Position numbers and translations under genes: made by a program. Source: JBEGHD01 sp049334165 (GTDB taxonomy: Bacteria; Bacteroidota; Bacteroidia; Flavobacteriales_D; Sanyastnellaceae). Taken from it: a DNA stretch of 64,000 nucleotides. The DNA is taken from assembly GCA_049334165.1 (NCBI GenBank), contig JBEGHD010000011.1, one strand, 5' to 3'. Below are positions 51,802 through 60,830 of the stretch, in pieces (position 1 is the stretch's first letter; the number at the start of each line of letters is the position of its first letter). The notes below the pieces were generated by a model. The model did not search any database. It was not told where the DNA came from and worked only from the letters and a program-made list of their open reading frames with translations.

Positions 51802-54800
51802 ATGCGTCTGCTTACTATCGCTCTGCTTTGTCTATTTTCTACTATTTCTTTTGCTCAAGAAAAACCTCTTTGGATGCGCTATCCGGCCATTTCGCCCGAT
51901 GGGTCGCAAGTTGTGTTTTCTTATGGCGGTGATCTCTACAAAGTATCCGTTAATGGAGGAGATGCCGAGAGACTGACAGTTCACGAAGCCCACGATTTCG
52001 AGGCTGTATGGAGCAAGGATGGAAAGCACATTGCTTTTGCTTCCGATCGTCACGGAAACTTCGATGTGTTTGTGATTCCGGCAGAAGGCGGGGAAGCTAA
52101 GCGACTGACTTATCACTCTGCAGATGACCATCCTTCGGATTTCACTCCAGACAACAAACATGTGATTTACACTTCATCGAGACTGGATGCGCCTGAGTCG
52201 ATTCAGTTTCCTTCTGGAGTGCTTTCAGAACTCTACAAAGTGAGTGTGGATGGTGGAAGAGAAATGCAGGTGATTACTACGCCAGCTGAGTTGGCACGCT
52301 ACAATAAGGATGGCTCAAAGCTGATTTTCCATGATCGGAAAGGTTATGAGAACGAGTGGCGTAAGCATCACACTTCGTCTGTCACCAGAGACATTTGGAC
52401 TTACAACACAAATACCGGTGAGTACCAAAAAGTAATTGCCTGGGAAGGCGAAGATCGCAACCCGGTTTGGAAGGACAGCACTTCTATTTACTTCCTTACC
52501 GAACGAAGCGGTTCGTTTAACGTTTGGCAGACTGATATTTCTTCAGGTTCAGAATCGAACACCACTCAAGTTACATCTTTCGACACACACCCTGTTCGCT
52601 TTTTGTCGCGGGCAAATAGTGGAACACTGCTTTTCAGTTATGATGGTGAGATTTACAAAATGACTGAAGGTGGAGAACCCGAATTGATCGATATCCGAAT
52701 TTCTACGGACGATCGCTACAATGAAACAGTGGTGAAAATGATTAAGTCCGGAGCGGAGGAGTTTGACGTTTCACCAAACGGAAAGGAAATCGCTTTTGTA
52801 GAAAGAGGTGAGGTTTTCGTGACTTCAATCGAGTACGGCAACACGAAGAGAATTACGAACACTCCACAGATGGAGCGTTCCGTCCAGTTCAGCCCTGATG
52901 GGAAACACCTTTTGTATTCGACTGAGCGAGATAGCACCTGGAACATTTATCAGGCTTCGCTCGGTAGAGAAGAAGACAAATATTTCTACAACGCCACTGT
53001 GATAAAGGAAGAGCCGTTGGTTGCAACAGACGAAGAAGAATTCCAGGGAATGTATTCACCCGATGGAAAAGAAGTGGCTTACCTCGAGGATCGTACAACT
53101 TTAAAGGTGCTGAACATCGAAAGTGGTGAGACAAGAACAGTTCTTCCGGGAAGCAAAAACTACTCTTATGCCGATGGTGATCAGTATTTCACCTGGGCAC
53201 CAGACAGCAAATGGCTCCTTGTTCAGTACCTCGCAACCAATCGCTGGAATGAAGACATCGGGCTTGTGAAAGCGAGTGGAGGAGAGGAGCCGATCAACCT
53301 GAGTCGCAGTGGCTACAACAACAGTCGACCGAAATTTGGAATGGGCGGAGAAATGGTTTACTGGAGTAGCGATAAGCGCGGTTACAGATCGCACGGCAGC
53401 TGGGGCTCACAGAGCGATGTCTACGCCATTTTCCTCACGGAAGATGCCTGGCAAAAATTTAATCTGAGCAAAGCTGAGTACGACCTTTGGAAAGAAGAAA
53501 ACAAGGAGGAGAAGAAGGAGGAAGACAAGGACGACAAGAAAAAGAAAGACGATGAAGAGGAAGAGGAAAAGGTTGAGCCGTTGAAAATTGAACTGGACGG
53601 ACTCTACGATCGAAAAGAGCGTCTGACAATTCACAGTTCGTTCTTGGCAGATTTCTTAGTGGACAAAGAAGGCGAGAACCTCTACTACATGGCACAATTC
53701 GAAGAAGGTTACGACCTCTGGAAAACCGACTTCAAAGAGAGTGAAACGAAAATCCTTGCCAAACTCAACGCTTCTGGAAGTGGTTTGCAGTTCGATAAAA
53801 AAGAAGAAAATATTTTCTTATTGAACAGAGGCAGTCTTACAAAAGTAGACGTCAAGAAAGGTGAGCAAAAGGGTATCAACTTTTCAGCCGAAATGAATCT
53901 CAATAAAGCGGCTGAGCGCGAATACATGTTTCGCCACGCCTGGAGACAGATGAAAGAAAAATTCTATCTAAAAGATCTTCATGGAGTAGACTGGGAAATG
54001 TATCGCAAAGAGTACGCAAAGTTCTTACCGCACATCAATAACGGTTACGATTTTGCCGAAATGCTAAGCGAACTGTTGGGTGAAGTGAATGCCTCCCACA
54101 CAGGCTCTGGTTATCGTGCCGGTGAACCAACAGATGATAATACAGCAGCACTCGGAGCCTACTTTGATGAAGAGCACGATGGCGATGGTTTGCTCATCGC
54201 TGAGATTATGGACAAGAGTCCTCTGCTTGTTGAGAGTGACAAGGTGAAAGCCGGAGCAATTATCGAGTCGATTAATGGTGAAAAGATTGAAGCAGGAGAG
54301 AATTACTATCCACTGCTGAACAGAAAAGCCGGAGACAAGCTGCTCTTCACTTTTTACAATCCTAAAACCAAAGACCGCTGGGAAGAAGTAATCGAGCCGA
54401 TCTCCAGGGGGCAAGAAAATCAACTCGCCTACGAACGTTGGGTAAAATCGAGAGAAGCTGCAGTTGACAGTTTGTCGAACGGGCAACTTGGCTACGTGCA
54501 TGTCCGAGGAATGAATTCTTCCAGCTTTAGGGAGGTCTACGACAAGGCGCTCGGTAAGTACAACGACCGTAAAGCACTGATCGTTGACACGAGGTTTAAC
54601 GGAGGTGGTTGGCTCCACGATGACCTGGCGACTTTCCTCGATGGTGAGCCGTACTTGAGGTTTCTCCCTCGCGGTCAAGACAACATGGGGGGTGAACCAC
54701 TCGGAAAGTGGCAAAAGCCGTCCATCGTTTTGGTGAGCGAAAGCAACTACTCAGATGCGCATCTCTTCCCATGGGTTTACAAGAGGCTGAATATCGGTAA

Positions 54801-55044
54801 GCTCGTTGGAATGCCCGTTCCCGGAACCGGCACTGCAGTTTGGTGGGAGACACTTATTGATGGTCACACCTATTTTGGAATTCCACAAGTGGGAATGCAG
54901 GATCTGCAAACAGGTGAACTTCTCGAAAACCAGGAGCTGCAGCCAGATGTGAAAGTCGAAAACGAACCGGAAGCCGCTTCCAGCGGTGAAGATCAACAGT
55001 TGCAAAAAGCAGTGGAAGTGATGCTTGAGGAAGTTGGGCAGTAG
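51802..55044 (+). CDS. tricorn-like S41 protease
   Basis: Secreted or periplasmic protease of 1080 residues. Signal peptide MRLLTIALLCLFSTISFAQ. Beta-propeller repeats fill residues 25-560 (AISPDGSQVVFSYGGDLYKV, VWSKDGKHIAFASDRHGNFD). A highly charged Lys/Glu/Asp linker (about 560-595) separates a second propeller part. The C-terminal portion has a PDZ domain (about 783-860, SPLLVESDKVKAGAIIESIN) and the S41 core with His in VNASHTGSGY (about 764) and nucleophile Ser in SNYSDAHLFPW (about 983), and VDTRFNGGGWLHDD. Tricorn proteases degrade peptides of 6-12 residues; the propellers gate access. Single-gene unit convergent with an outer-membrane protein gene. Confidence 0.93.
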   Translation: MRLLTIALLCLFSTISFAQEKPLWMRYPAISPDGSQVVFSYGGDLYKVSVNGGDAERLTVHEAHDFEAVWSKDGKHIAFASDRHGNFDVFVIPAEGGEAKRLTYHSADDHPSDFTPDNKHVIYTSSRLDAPESIQFPSGVLSELYKVSVDGGREMQVITTPAELARYNKDGSKLIFHDRKGYENEWRKHHTSSVTRDIWTYNTNTGEYQKVIAWEGEDRNPVWKDSTSIYFLTERSGSFNVWQTDISSGSESNTTQVTSFDTHPVRFLSRANSGTLLFSYDGEIYKMTEGGEPELIDIRISTDDRYNETVVKMIKSGAEEFDVSPNGKEIAFVERGEVFVTSIEYGNTKRITNTPQMERSVQFSPDGKHLLYSTERDSTWNIYQASLGREEDKYFYNATVIKEEPLVATDEEEFQGMYSPDGKEVAYLEDRTTLKVLNIESGETRTVLPGSKNYSYADGDQYFTWAPDSKWLLVQYLATNRWNEDIGLVKASGGEEPINLSRSGYNNSRPKFGMGGEMVYWSSDKRGYRSHGSWGSQSDVYAIFLTEDAWQKFNLSKAEYDLWKEENKEEKKEEDKDDKKKKDDEEEEEKVEPLKIELDGLYDRKERLTIHSSFLADFLVDKEGENLYYMAQFEEGYDLWKTDFKESETKILAKLNASGSGLQFDKKEENIFLLNRGSLTKVDVKKGEQKGINFSAEMNLNKAAEREYMFRHAWRQMKEKFYLKDLHGVDWEMYRKEYAKFLPHINNGYDFAEMLSELLGEVNASHTGSGYRAGEPTDDNTAALGAYFDEEHDGDGLLIAEIMDKSPLLVESDKVKAGAIIESINGEKIEAGENYYPLLNRKAGDKLLFTFYNPKTKDRWEEVIEPISRGQENQLAYERWVKSREAAVDSLSNGQLGYVHVRGMNSSSFREVYDKALGKYNDRKALIVDTRFNGGGWLHDDLATFLDGEPYLRFLPRGQDNMGGEPLGKWQKPSIVLVSESNYSDAHLFPWVYKRLNIGKLVGMPVPGTGTAVWWETLIDGHTYFGIPQVGMQDLQTGELLENQELQPDVKVENEPEAASSGEDQQLQKAVEVMLEEVGQ

Positions 55045-55066
55045 ACAGCACCATTTTTATCACAGG

Positions 55067-55651
55067 TTAGAACCTAAATTCTGCACCTACTGTAAATCCA
55101 ATGTGGTGGGCAGTTTTTGATTCTGTCCGTTGTACATCACTTGCAAAAGATTGTACAACAGAATGATCAGGAGCTGTAAACTGCTGTAGATAAAACATAG
55201 GACCGTATAGAACGGAAAAATGATCACCTAGAATGATATTTCCATTCAGACTCAGGTCTAAACAAAGACCACTTTTGATTCTGTCTGCATTTTGATTCAG
55301 TTTTGGAGCGTAGCCTATTCCTGTGCTCAAAAATATTTCGTGTTTTGGCCTTTTTATAATAGTAGACTTGAGACTGATGAAAGTTGGTAGGAAATCCAAA
55401 TTGTACCTCATGTAACCAACCTTTAATCCAGCGGATATATTTTCGTTGATTTTGTAATAGCCTGATACGAAAGCCGCGGCATTCGCAAATTCGAAAAAAT
55501 CATTCCCAGACCTCGTGTAATTCTCATAGTTGAGGTAGGCGCCAGACACCTGGATAGATATTTTAGATTCTTCGGCAGGTGTTTCATCCTGTGAGAAAAG
55601 TGCACTGTGGCTGAGTAAAACGAACAAGAAAAGAGGTAAAATAGATTTCAT
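55067..55651 (-). CDS. outer-membrane beta-barrel protein
   Basis: Protein of 194 residues; ATG at 55651 gives a signal peptide (MKSILPLFLFVLLSHSALFS). The mature protein consists of alternating-residue beta strands (ISIQVSGAYLNYENYTRSG, FVSGYYKINENISAGLKVGY, FLSTGIGYAPKLN) ending with HHIGFTVGAEFRF, whose terminal Phe is usual for outer-membrane barrels. Eight strands are expected from the size. Function unknown. It lies at the end of a long minus-strand gene run but is 208 bases from the next gene, so it may be transcribed separately. Confidence 0.75.
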   Translation of the reverse strand: MKSILPLFLFVLLSHSALFSQDETPAEESKISIQVSGAYLNYENYTRSGNDFFEFANAAAFVSGYYKINENISAGLKVGYMRYNLDFLPTFISLKSTIIKRPKHEIFLSTGIGYAPKLNQNADRIKSGLCLDLSLNGNIILGDHFSVLYGPMFYLQQFTAPDHSVVQSFASDVQRTESKTAHHIGFTVGAEFRF

Positions 55652-55859
55652 AGCGTTGATTTTAGCGTTAAACTTTATCAATTCTACAAAATGATTTAAG
55701 ACAAACCAGCTCAACGAGATTTATTAGAATGATAGAATCTGACCGAAATATCACTTCTATTTCTTTTTTATGAAGAGGTTAAGACTGTGAGGTATCCCAG
55801 TTCTGAGCTGAAAGAATCTAAAGAAATGCGAAAATGAAAATCTGAAGTAGGTATGTATT

Positions 55860-56504
55860 TTAATCCTCAAAAGTCCTCTGTTTACCAAACTTTTGAGAAA
55901 TGGAAATTCCCAACTCTGGGATGAGAAGGTTTGCAGGCTGGTACCACTCAAAACCCTGAGGAATTCTGACTTGAGGCCGAAGCCCAATTGTAAGATTGTT
56001 CTTCAGTCGGTAAGAAAAGTTGAATCCGGTCTGGATGAAATGCAGGTAGTTTGACTCTTCTCGCCAGTCAACTTTTCTAATGTGAGCCTCTTCGGAGTAG
56101 ACATCCAAGTGAAAATGATTGACCTTAAATCCAAAAGAGTAGCCTGCGAGTATGTCTGCGTTGAAACGAGGGTTTGAGCCTTGATAAAGAGAAAGTCTTA
56201 AAATGATAGGAATTTCGACAAAGCCTTCGGAAATGATTCGTTTGTCTCTGAGAAGTGGCATCTCAATTGGTCCAAGGTATTCATGGCTAATCTGAGCGTA
56301 TTTCAAGCCGGACTCTATGAATGTTGACTTTCCTAAACGGTAAGAATAGAAGAGGTCCGCACTCAAACCAGGAATTGGTCTGCTAAAATCGCCAAAGACA
56401 CTAATACCAGGAGAGAGTCTAAAGCCAACTTCGTGTCTTTCGCTCTGAGCGCTCATTAAGAAGACGCCAAAGAAGGCGATTGTAAAAAGCAGTAATCGTT
56501 TCAT
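55860..56504 (-). CDS. outer-membrane beta-barrel protein, PorT-like
   Basis: Protein of 214 residues starting at the ATG at 56504 with signal peptide MKRLLLFTIAFFGVFLMSAQ. Barrel-type strands run through the mature part (HEVGFRLSPGISVFGDFSRP, GLSADLFYSYRLGKSTFIES, YLHFIQTGFNFSYRLKNNLT, LLIPELGISISQKFG). It resembles the broad family of PorT/beta-barrel outer membrane proteins in Bacteroidetes, but no specific role can be assigned. It lies 50 bases downstream of the glutaminase gene on the same strand. Confidence 0.75.
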   Translation of the reverse strand: MKRLLLFTIAFFGVFLMSAQSERHEVGFRLSPGISVFGDFSRPIPGLSADLFYSYRLGKSTFIESGLKYAQISHEYLGPIEMPLLRDKRIISEGFVEIPIILRLSLYQGSNPRFNADILAGYSFGFKVNHFHLDVYSEEAHIRKVDWREESNYLHFIQTGFNFSYRLKNNLTIGLRPQVRIPQGFEWYQPANLLIPELGISISQKFGKQRTFED

Positions 56505-56554
56505 ACCGGAAGCTTTTGAACTTAAGACTACCTGAATGTACAATTTTTCAAAAA

Positions 56555-57466
56555 CTAGAAAATCGAAAACCCTGTCTTGGTTGTAAACATCTCGAGCATT
56601 TTCATGCCTTTGTAGGAGTTGCCTTTTTTGTTGAGTCGGGGGCTCCAAACGGCAATGCTTAGCTCATCGGGCTCCACGGCTACAATTCCTCCACCAACAC
56701 CAGACTTTCCGGGTAGCCCAACGGTGAAAGAAAACTCACCGGCCTGGTCGTAAAAACCGCAGGTGAGCATGATGGCATTGATTCTCTTGGAGTTTACCTC
56801 AGTGATAAATCGTTTTCCTGAAATGGATTTTCCATCATTCGCAAACATCATGAAAGTGTGGGCCAACTCCTGGCAGGTCATTTCGATGGAGCACATGTGA
56901 AAGTAAAAATCGAGAACCGTCTCATTGTCGTTTTGGATGTTCCCGAACGATTTCATAAAACTGAGCAAAGCAGCATTCCTGTGACCGTGGCGTTTCTCCG
57001 AAGAAGCCACGCTTTCATTGTAGTGGATGTTATCGTTTTCGGCCACCTTTCGCACGAACTCCAAAAACTCCTTTTTGGGATCTTTTAAACGGCTCACCAG
57101 AATGTCACAAATTACTAGTGCTCCGGCATTGATGAACGGGTTCCTGGGCTTTCCGTCTTCGTGCTCCAACTGAACTAATGAGTTGAACGGATCACCCGAA
57201 GGCTCCACATCTACCCACTTCCAGAGTTTGCGTCCTTCAATTTCCAGGGCAAGCGCCAGGGAGAGCACCTTTGCAATACTTTGCAATGAGAATTTTTCAT
57301 CGCTGTTTCCAACGCTGTAATTGCTGCCATCTAAAGCATTGAGGTGCACACCAAATTTATCGGGATCTACTTTTGCCAACTCGGGAATGTAGCGGGCCAC
57401 TTTTCCATATGGCGCCATCTGTTCGAGTTGATCGCTGATGTCTTCCAGGATTTTTTGATAGTCCAT
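56555..57466 (-). CDS. glsA: glutaminase A
   Basis: Hydrolyses glutamine to glutamate and ammonia; the fold is that of serine beta-lactamases. Protein of 303 residues, the usual length. The catalytic SxxK motif is in SLQSIAKVLSLAL (Ser about 64), with NPFINAGALV (about 115) and the C-terminal GLPGKSGVGGGIVAV loop (about 258) typical of GlsA. FMMFANDGKSISG is another conserved segment. Cytoplasmic, no signal peptide. It lies in a run of envelope genes, 45 bases after the 3D-domain lipoprotein gene, and may be co-transcribed with them. Confidence 0.94.
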   Translation of the reverse strand: MDYQKILEDISDQLEQMAPYGKVARYIPELAKVDPDKFGVHLNALDGSNYSVGNSDEKFSLQSIAKVLSLALALEIEGRKLWKWVDVEPSGDPFNSLVQLEHEDGKPRNPFINAGALVICDILVSRLKDPKKEFLEFVRKVAENDNIHYNESVASSEKRHGHRNAALLSFMKSFGNIQNDNETVLDFYFHMCSIEMTCQELAHTFMMFANDGKSISGKRFITEVNSKRINAIMLTCGFYDQAGEFSFTVGLPGKSGVGGGIVAVEPDELSIAVWSPRLNKKGNSYKGMKMLEMFTTKTGFSIF

Positions 57467-57511
57467 GCGCGATAGATTTTGAGGGAATAAAAGGGATAAT
57501 TGTCTGAGATC

Positions 57512-57940
57512 CTAATCAGTGGCCAGGTCGTCTTCATTTTTTCCCGGAACCCAACTGATAGTTACTTTTTTCTTTCCCCATTCGCGGGCTTTTTCAACAT
57601 CCTCACCCATGTAGATGTCAATTTTCATTTTCCATCTACGGTTCATTTTGTCCTTCACCAGGTAGGTGCCATCGAGACCTTTTATTTTCACTTCGGTGTT
57701 GTGTACCAGGCCGGAGTCAATAAGGTCGCGAGAAACGGCAATCGCCTTCATGCCGGGCTTGAGAGTATCTCCCCAGGCGGCAATAGTCGGGTCACCTGCC
57801 TTGGTTTGCCAGTTTACCGAATTGTAGGCAGTGGCAGTAACCTTCAGTTTTTTCCGCTCCGGGCTTTTGTCGCAGCCTGTAGCCAAAATCAGAAAGGAAA
57901 AGAGTAAAATTGATTTGAATGGATGAGGTCCCAAATCCAA
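57512..57940 (-). CDS. 3D-domain lipoprotein (double-psi beta-barrel)
   Basis: Protein of 142 residues with a lipobox LATGC (Cys about 23), so probably lipidated. The mature part has the 3D/RlpA-like pattern KVTATAYNSVNWQTKAGDPT ending with VKIKGLDGTYLVKDKMNRRW and IDIYMGEDVEKAREWGKKKV. The three conserved aspartates of 3D domains are plausible (GDTLKPGMKAIAVSRDLI, LDGTYLVKDKM, KIDIYMG). Such domains act on or bind peptidoglycan in lytic transglycosylases. The start is a TTG at 57940, placed immediately after the stop of the preceding gene; no ATG precedes the signal segment. This coupling suggests translation by re-initiation. Confidence 0.78.
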   Translation of the reverse strand: MDLGPHPFKSILLFSFLILATGCDKSPERKKLKVTATAYNSVNWQTKAGDPTIAAWGDTLKPGMKAIAVSRDLIDSGLVHNTEVKIKGLDGTYLVKDKMNRRWKMKIDIYMGEDVEKAREWGKKKVTISWVPGKNEDDLATD

Positions 57941-58183
57941 TTATTTAGTGTCGTTCAACTCTTCTCGTCTCTTGCGATCAGCACGCTTTTTGGCAGCGTA
58001 GAAAATTATAATCAGCAAAATTATTCCACCGATTGCTACATAAAGCCAGGGAGAATCTGTGAAGGACTCTTCAGCTTTCGGTCCACTGGGTTCGATTTGT
58101 TGAGGGATCTGCGCCTGGAGAGCAGAAATGGTTACCAGAAAAAAAGAGACAATGAAAGTAAGTTTCTGAGAAATGCGATTCAT
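57941..58183 (-). CDS. small exported single-pass membrane protein
   Basis: Protein of 80 residues with a signal peptide (MNRISQKLTFIVSFFLVTIS, cleavage near LQAQ) and one membrane helix (about 47-64, LYVAIGGIILLIIIFYA) followed by a strongly basic tail (AKKRADRKRREELNDTK). No recognised family. Its stop codon directly touches the TTG start of the 3D-domain lipoprotein gene, so the two proteins are probably made together at a similar ratio, perhaps as partners in the envelope. Confidence 0.7.
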   Translation of the reverse strand: MNRISQKLTFIVSFFLVTISALQAQIPQQIEPSGPKAEESFTDSPWLYVAIGGIILLIIIFYAAKKRADRKRREELNDTK

Positions 58184-58221
58184 GTTCTTAAATTAGAATG
58201 AGACGAAAAAAGTTTGTTACC

Positions 58222-58761
58222 TCATTCTACCAACATAAATACTGCTTTGTTCAAGGTGTTGATTTTCTTCATCGTCTTTCTTGCGGGCGTAAATGACATT
58301 TTTTTACCATCGGACTCGATGGTCAATGTCCAATTATGGTTAGCAAAAACACCTTTAAGGTCTCTATTAGGGATTCTTACTGAATAACGAGATTCGTAGT
58401 TTTTCTTCTCTAGTTCGATAAACATCTTGTCTACTTCCTGCGTGGATTTCTCCATGTCGTCATTTGAAAATGTTAACCTGTCGATACTTTTTAATGGTTC
58501 TTCTGAGTAAACTGAAAACAAAGCGGTGGCAGTGTCACCTTCATTCGATTCAACATTAAAATCGATTAACAAGTTTTCTTCTTGCGATTCGAGTTCCAAA
58601 GGCTTTATGAAATATCTCGTTGTTCCATCTCCCGCATAAAAAGATTCATAGAGATCTTTACCAGAGTTAGAAGCAGCAGGCTTCAGACCTCCGCAAGAAT
58701 AGAAGACTACTGAGATAAGAAATGCAGGTACGAGAATTTTGATGTAGACGGATTTACTCAT
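58222..58761 (-). CDS. lipoprotein, unknown function
   Basis: Protein of 179 residues with lipobox FYSC (Cys about 23) after a hydrophobic signal. The mature part is mixed alpha/beta (YFIKPLELESQEENLLIDFN, SYEEPLKSIDRLTF-like strands, YSVRIPNRDLKGVFANHNWT). No motif recognised. It overlaps the 3' end of the upstream lipoprotein gene by eight bases, indicating translational coupling; both have similar size and layout and may be functionally linked. Confidence 0.72.
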   Translation of the reverse strand: MSKSVYIKILVPAFLISVVFYSCGGLKPAASNSGKDLYESFYAGDGTTRYFIKPLELESQEENLLIDFNVESNEGDTATALFSVYSEEPLKSIDRLTFSNDDMEKSTQEVDKMFIELEKKNYESRYSVRIPNRDLKGVFANHNWTLTIESDGKKMSFTPARKTMKKINTLNKAVFMLVE

Positions 58762-59263
58762 TTGATTTTACTCTGTTTGAGAATTTTTCTGGGTCGAATA
58801 GAAAGCTAACTGCTGTAGAGTCTTCAGAGGTGGCAGAGAGCGTCCAAAGAAATTTATTGTAATCGGCTATTACCGAGACTATATAGAGGTCACCTTTTTG
58901 ATATTTTATAAAGCTTGTCGAATCACCTTCGTACTTTTCAATGATTCTGTTTGAGTCGTCATTTTCTACCATTTCGATGAGTTGCGAGCTATTGGTTTCA
59001 ATTGGAACTCCTACGAATGATCTATAATTTTTTCCTTCAAGCGCCTTGTAAAGAGGCCAATTTAGAGCACCATAACTGTTAAATACAGAATCGTGAAACT
59101 CCACAACTTCAGTATTGTTTTCTATCACCTTTTCATTTTGCCTAAGCTCAAGATCCATGTTATTGGCGAGCATTACCGTGCCACTCTCGTTGCTCGAGCA
59201 TGAAGAAAGTAGAATGCCGATTACAAGAAGAGATAGAAGGGAAGGGGTAAGTGAGTTTTTCAT
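58754..59263 (-). CDS. lipoprotein, unknown function
   Basis: Protein of 169 residues; ATG at 59263 gives MKNSLTPSLLSLLVIGILLS then the lipobox SSC (Cys about 22). The frame reads further upstream but through the terminator of the TRL-like gene. The mature part is beta-rich (YRSFVGVPIETNSSQLIEMV, YIVSVIADYNKFLWTLSATS). No family recognised. First gene of the tightly packed set 59263-57512. Confidence 0.72.
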   Translation of the reverse strand: MKNSLTPSLLSLLVIGILLSSCSSNESGTVMLANNMDLELRQNEKVIENNTEVVEFHDSVFNSYGALNWPLYKALEGKNYRSFVGVPIETNSSQLIEMVENDDSNRIIEKYEGDSTSFIKYQKGDLYIVSVIADYNKFLWTLSATSEDSTAVSFLFDPEKFSNRVKSNE

Positions 59264-59269
59264 GACGGG

Positions 59270-59312
59270 TTCAAAAATAAAAAAGGGTGCCAATTGGAAA
59301 GAGGCACCCTTT
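59270..59312 (-). terminator. terminator after the TRL-like gene
   Basis: AAAGGGTGCC (59282-59291) pairs perfectly with GGCACCCTTT (59303-59312); on the minus strand it is followed by TTTATTTTT. Transcription of the next gene must start within about 10 bases of it or by read-through. Confidence 0.85.
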
Positions 59313-59329
59313 CAAATAAAGTAAATTTC

Positions 59330-59617
59330 TTACTCTCCAGTTACGATTGTTTCGTAAGTAACGATGAGGTTAAGAATGTTTTTCTGCTTGATGTCTACAG
59401 TAGAAATTTTAGTGATTCCACCGTTTTTCGCAGCTGTACGGATGCTGGCATCAGCGTTAAAGAAAAGTACTCCAAGGTAACCAGTACCTGAAGCAGTACC
59501 TACTTTAGAACCAACTTCGTTGCTTGTAGCATCTACAGGAAGTGTTAGTGAGCAGCTGCTCATTGCCATCATGGCAACCGCACCCATCGCGAGGGCAAGT
59601 GTTTTCATCTTTTTCAT
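59330..59617 (-). CDS. TRL-like family lipoprotein
   Basis: Protein of 95 residues with signal peptide and lipobox (MAMSSC, Cys about 22). The mature part matches the TRL-like family (Pfam TRL, named from tRNA-associated loci): VGTASGTGYLGVLFFNADAS, IRTAAKNGGITKISTVDIKQ and the ending TYETIVTGE. Function in any species is unknown to me. It is a single-gene unit with a strong terminator. The 187 bases upstream contain a bulged hairpin (59671-59708) but no gene. Confidence 0.82.
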   Translation of the reverse strand: MKKMKTLALAMGAVAMMAMSSCSLTLPVDATSNEVGSKVGTASGTGYLGVLFFNADASIRTAAKNGGITKISTVDIKQKNILNLIVTYETIVTGE

Positions 59618-59804
59618 GATCTCGGTTAAAATTTAGTGACCCTACTCATAAGGCTTTTCGGATTCGCCCCGTTTTTTCACGTGGTGGCTGGTCTCCACAA
59701 AAACGTGACGAATATATTAGAATGATCCGTTTAGGACAACTGATATCCCACTTTTTTATAAAAAAAATTCAACCTAATTAGAGCGGGATATAAAATGATT
59801 GACT

Positions 59805-60827
59805 CTAACTATCTGCTTGCCACTCGATAAAGGCTCTCAAATGCTCTACTTGGTGGTCGCTCATTCGCTCCGCAGTGTAATGCGGCATATACGGTCGATG
59901 GCCTGGTTGGGCATAAGTTCCGTGGCGGATTATCTCGTAGATCGACCACTTAGAGTTCGCTGTGATATTTTTTCTTAGTTTTTTAAACGTCAGTTTTGAT
60001 TTGTCAAGAATCACGGACGATGGTCCATAGGGCCTGTGACAGGTCTGACAACTGTTTTCATAAATCAACCTACCTTTTTCTCTGTCGCCTTCAAAAGGAT
60101 AGCCTTTAGATTTATCGGCTGGTGGATCCACAAAGTCAGCTCCTGATTTTACCATGTAATTTTGCTTTAATAAGGCAATTGCTTCATCGTTTTTGTCATT
60201 TTTCGCCAATTCCTTCAGAGAGTTCCATTCCTCATCACTCAACTCAAGATCGCTGAGCTTTAGCTGAAGCGACCAGTAATAAGCCAAAATAGCATCGAGT
60301 TCCCACTGCTCCAGTTTTCTTCCCTGTGAGCATTCCTGAGCGCAAAGTTGAGTGGAAGCTGCCAGGCTTTCTGTAGCTTCTTCTACAAGGGATCCATACT
60401 TTAGAATGTAATCGTCATTGTACCACGACTCTCGGTTGGCCATTCCCCAAAAAGTAGTTGACTGGAGAAACCTCAGATTGTTTTCAACTGCATATTCAAG
60501 GCGTTTTTCGGGTGTTGCGTTTGCTGGTTCCGGATCTTCACGTACCTGATTGTGGCAATCGGTGCAGTAGTAGAATTTACTAATGAGTTTCGATTTTCCA
60601 AGTCCGGGACGATCAACCTGTCCTTCATATACCAGTTGCTTTCCCATTTCTATTTGCTCGTCCGATGGCGAGTCTATGTAGTGGTCGGGGTAGGGTTGTC
60701 CCAGTTCTTTGAGTACTTCCACCAGTTTGGTTTCTTCATCCCATTCTTTGGGGTTGGGTTCAGAACTTATCCCGAATGCCATCACAATGAGTAAAATTGG
60801 AGCAAGAATTAAAAGTGCCTTTTTCAT
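59805..60827 (-). CDS. diheme c-type cytochrome
   Basis: Protein of 340 residues with an N-terminal hydrophobic signal or anchor (LLILAPILLIVMAFGI, about 5-20). Two CXXCH haem-binding motifs, CTDCH (about residue 93) and CQTCH (about 260), mark two cytochrome c domains. Distal methionines are plausible in YAQPGHRPYMPHYTAERMSD near the C-terminus. A CAQECSQG cysteine pair lies between the domains. It is the last gene of a four-gene operon, three bases after the beta-barrel gene, and probably passes electrons in the periplasm to or from the lipoprotein cytochromes encoded upstream. Confidence 0.87.
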   Translation of the reverse strand: MKKALLILAPILLIVMAFGISSEPNPKEWDEETKLVEVLKELGQPYPDHYIDSPSDEQIEMGKQLVYEGQVDRPGLGKSKLISKFYYCTDCHNQVREDPEPANATPEKRLEYAVENNLRFLQSTTFWGMANRESWYNDDYILKYGSLVEEATESLAASTQLCAQECSQGRKLEQWELDAILAYYWSLQLKLSDLELSDEEWNSLKELAKNDKNDEAIALLKQNYMVKSGADFVDPPADKSKGYPFEGDREKGRLIYENSCQTCHRPYGPSSVILDKSKLTFKKLRKNITANSKWSIYEIIRHGTYAQPGHRPYMPHYTAERMSDHQVEHLRAFIEWQADS

Positions 60828-60830
60828 GTT

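Noticed and set aside
53490..53580. Lys/Glu-rich segment in the tricorn-like protease as a sequencing artefact
   Set aside because: The frame is kept, and charged linkers between propeller domains are plausible; no stop or shift is seen.
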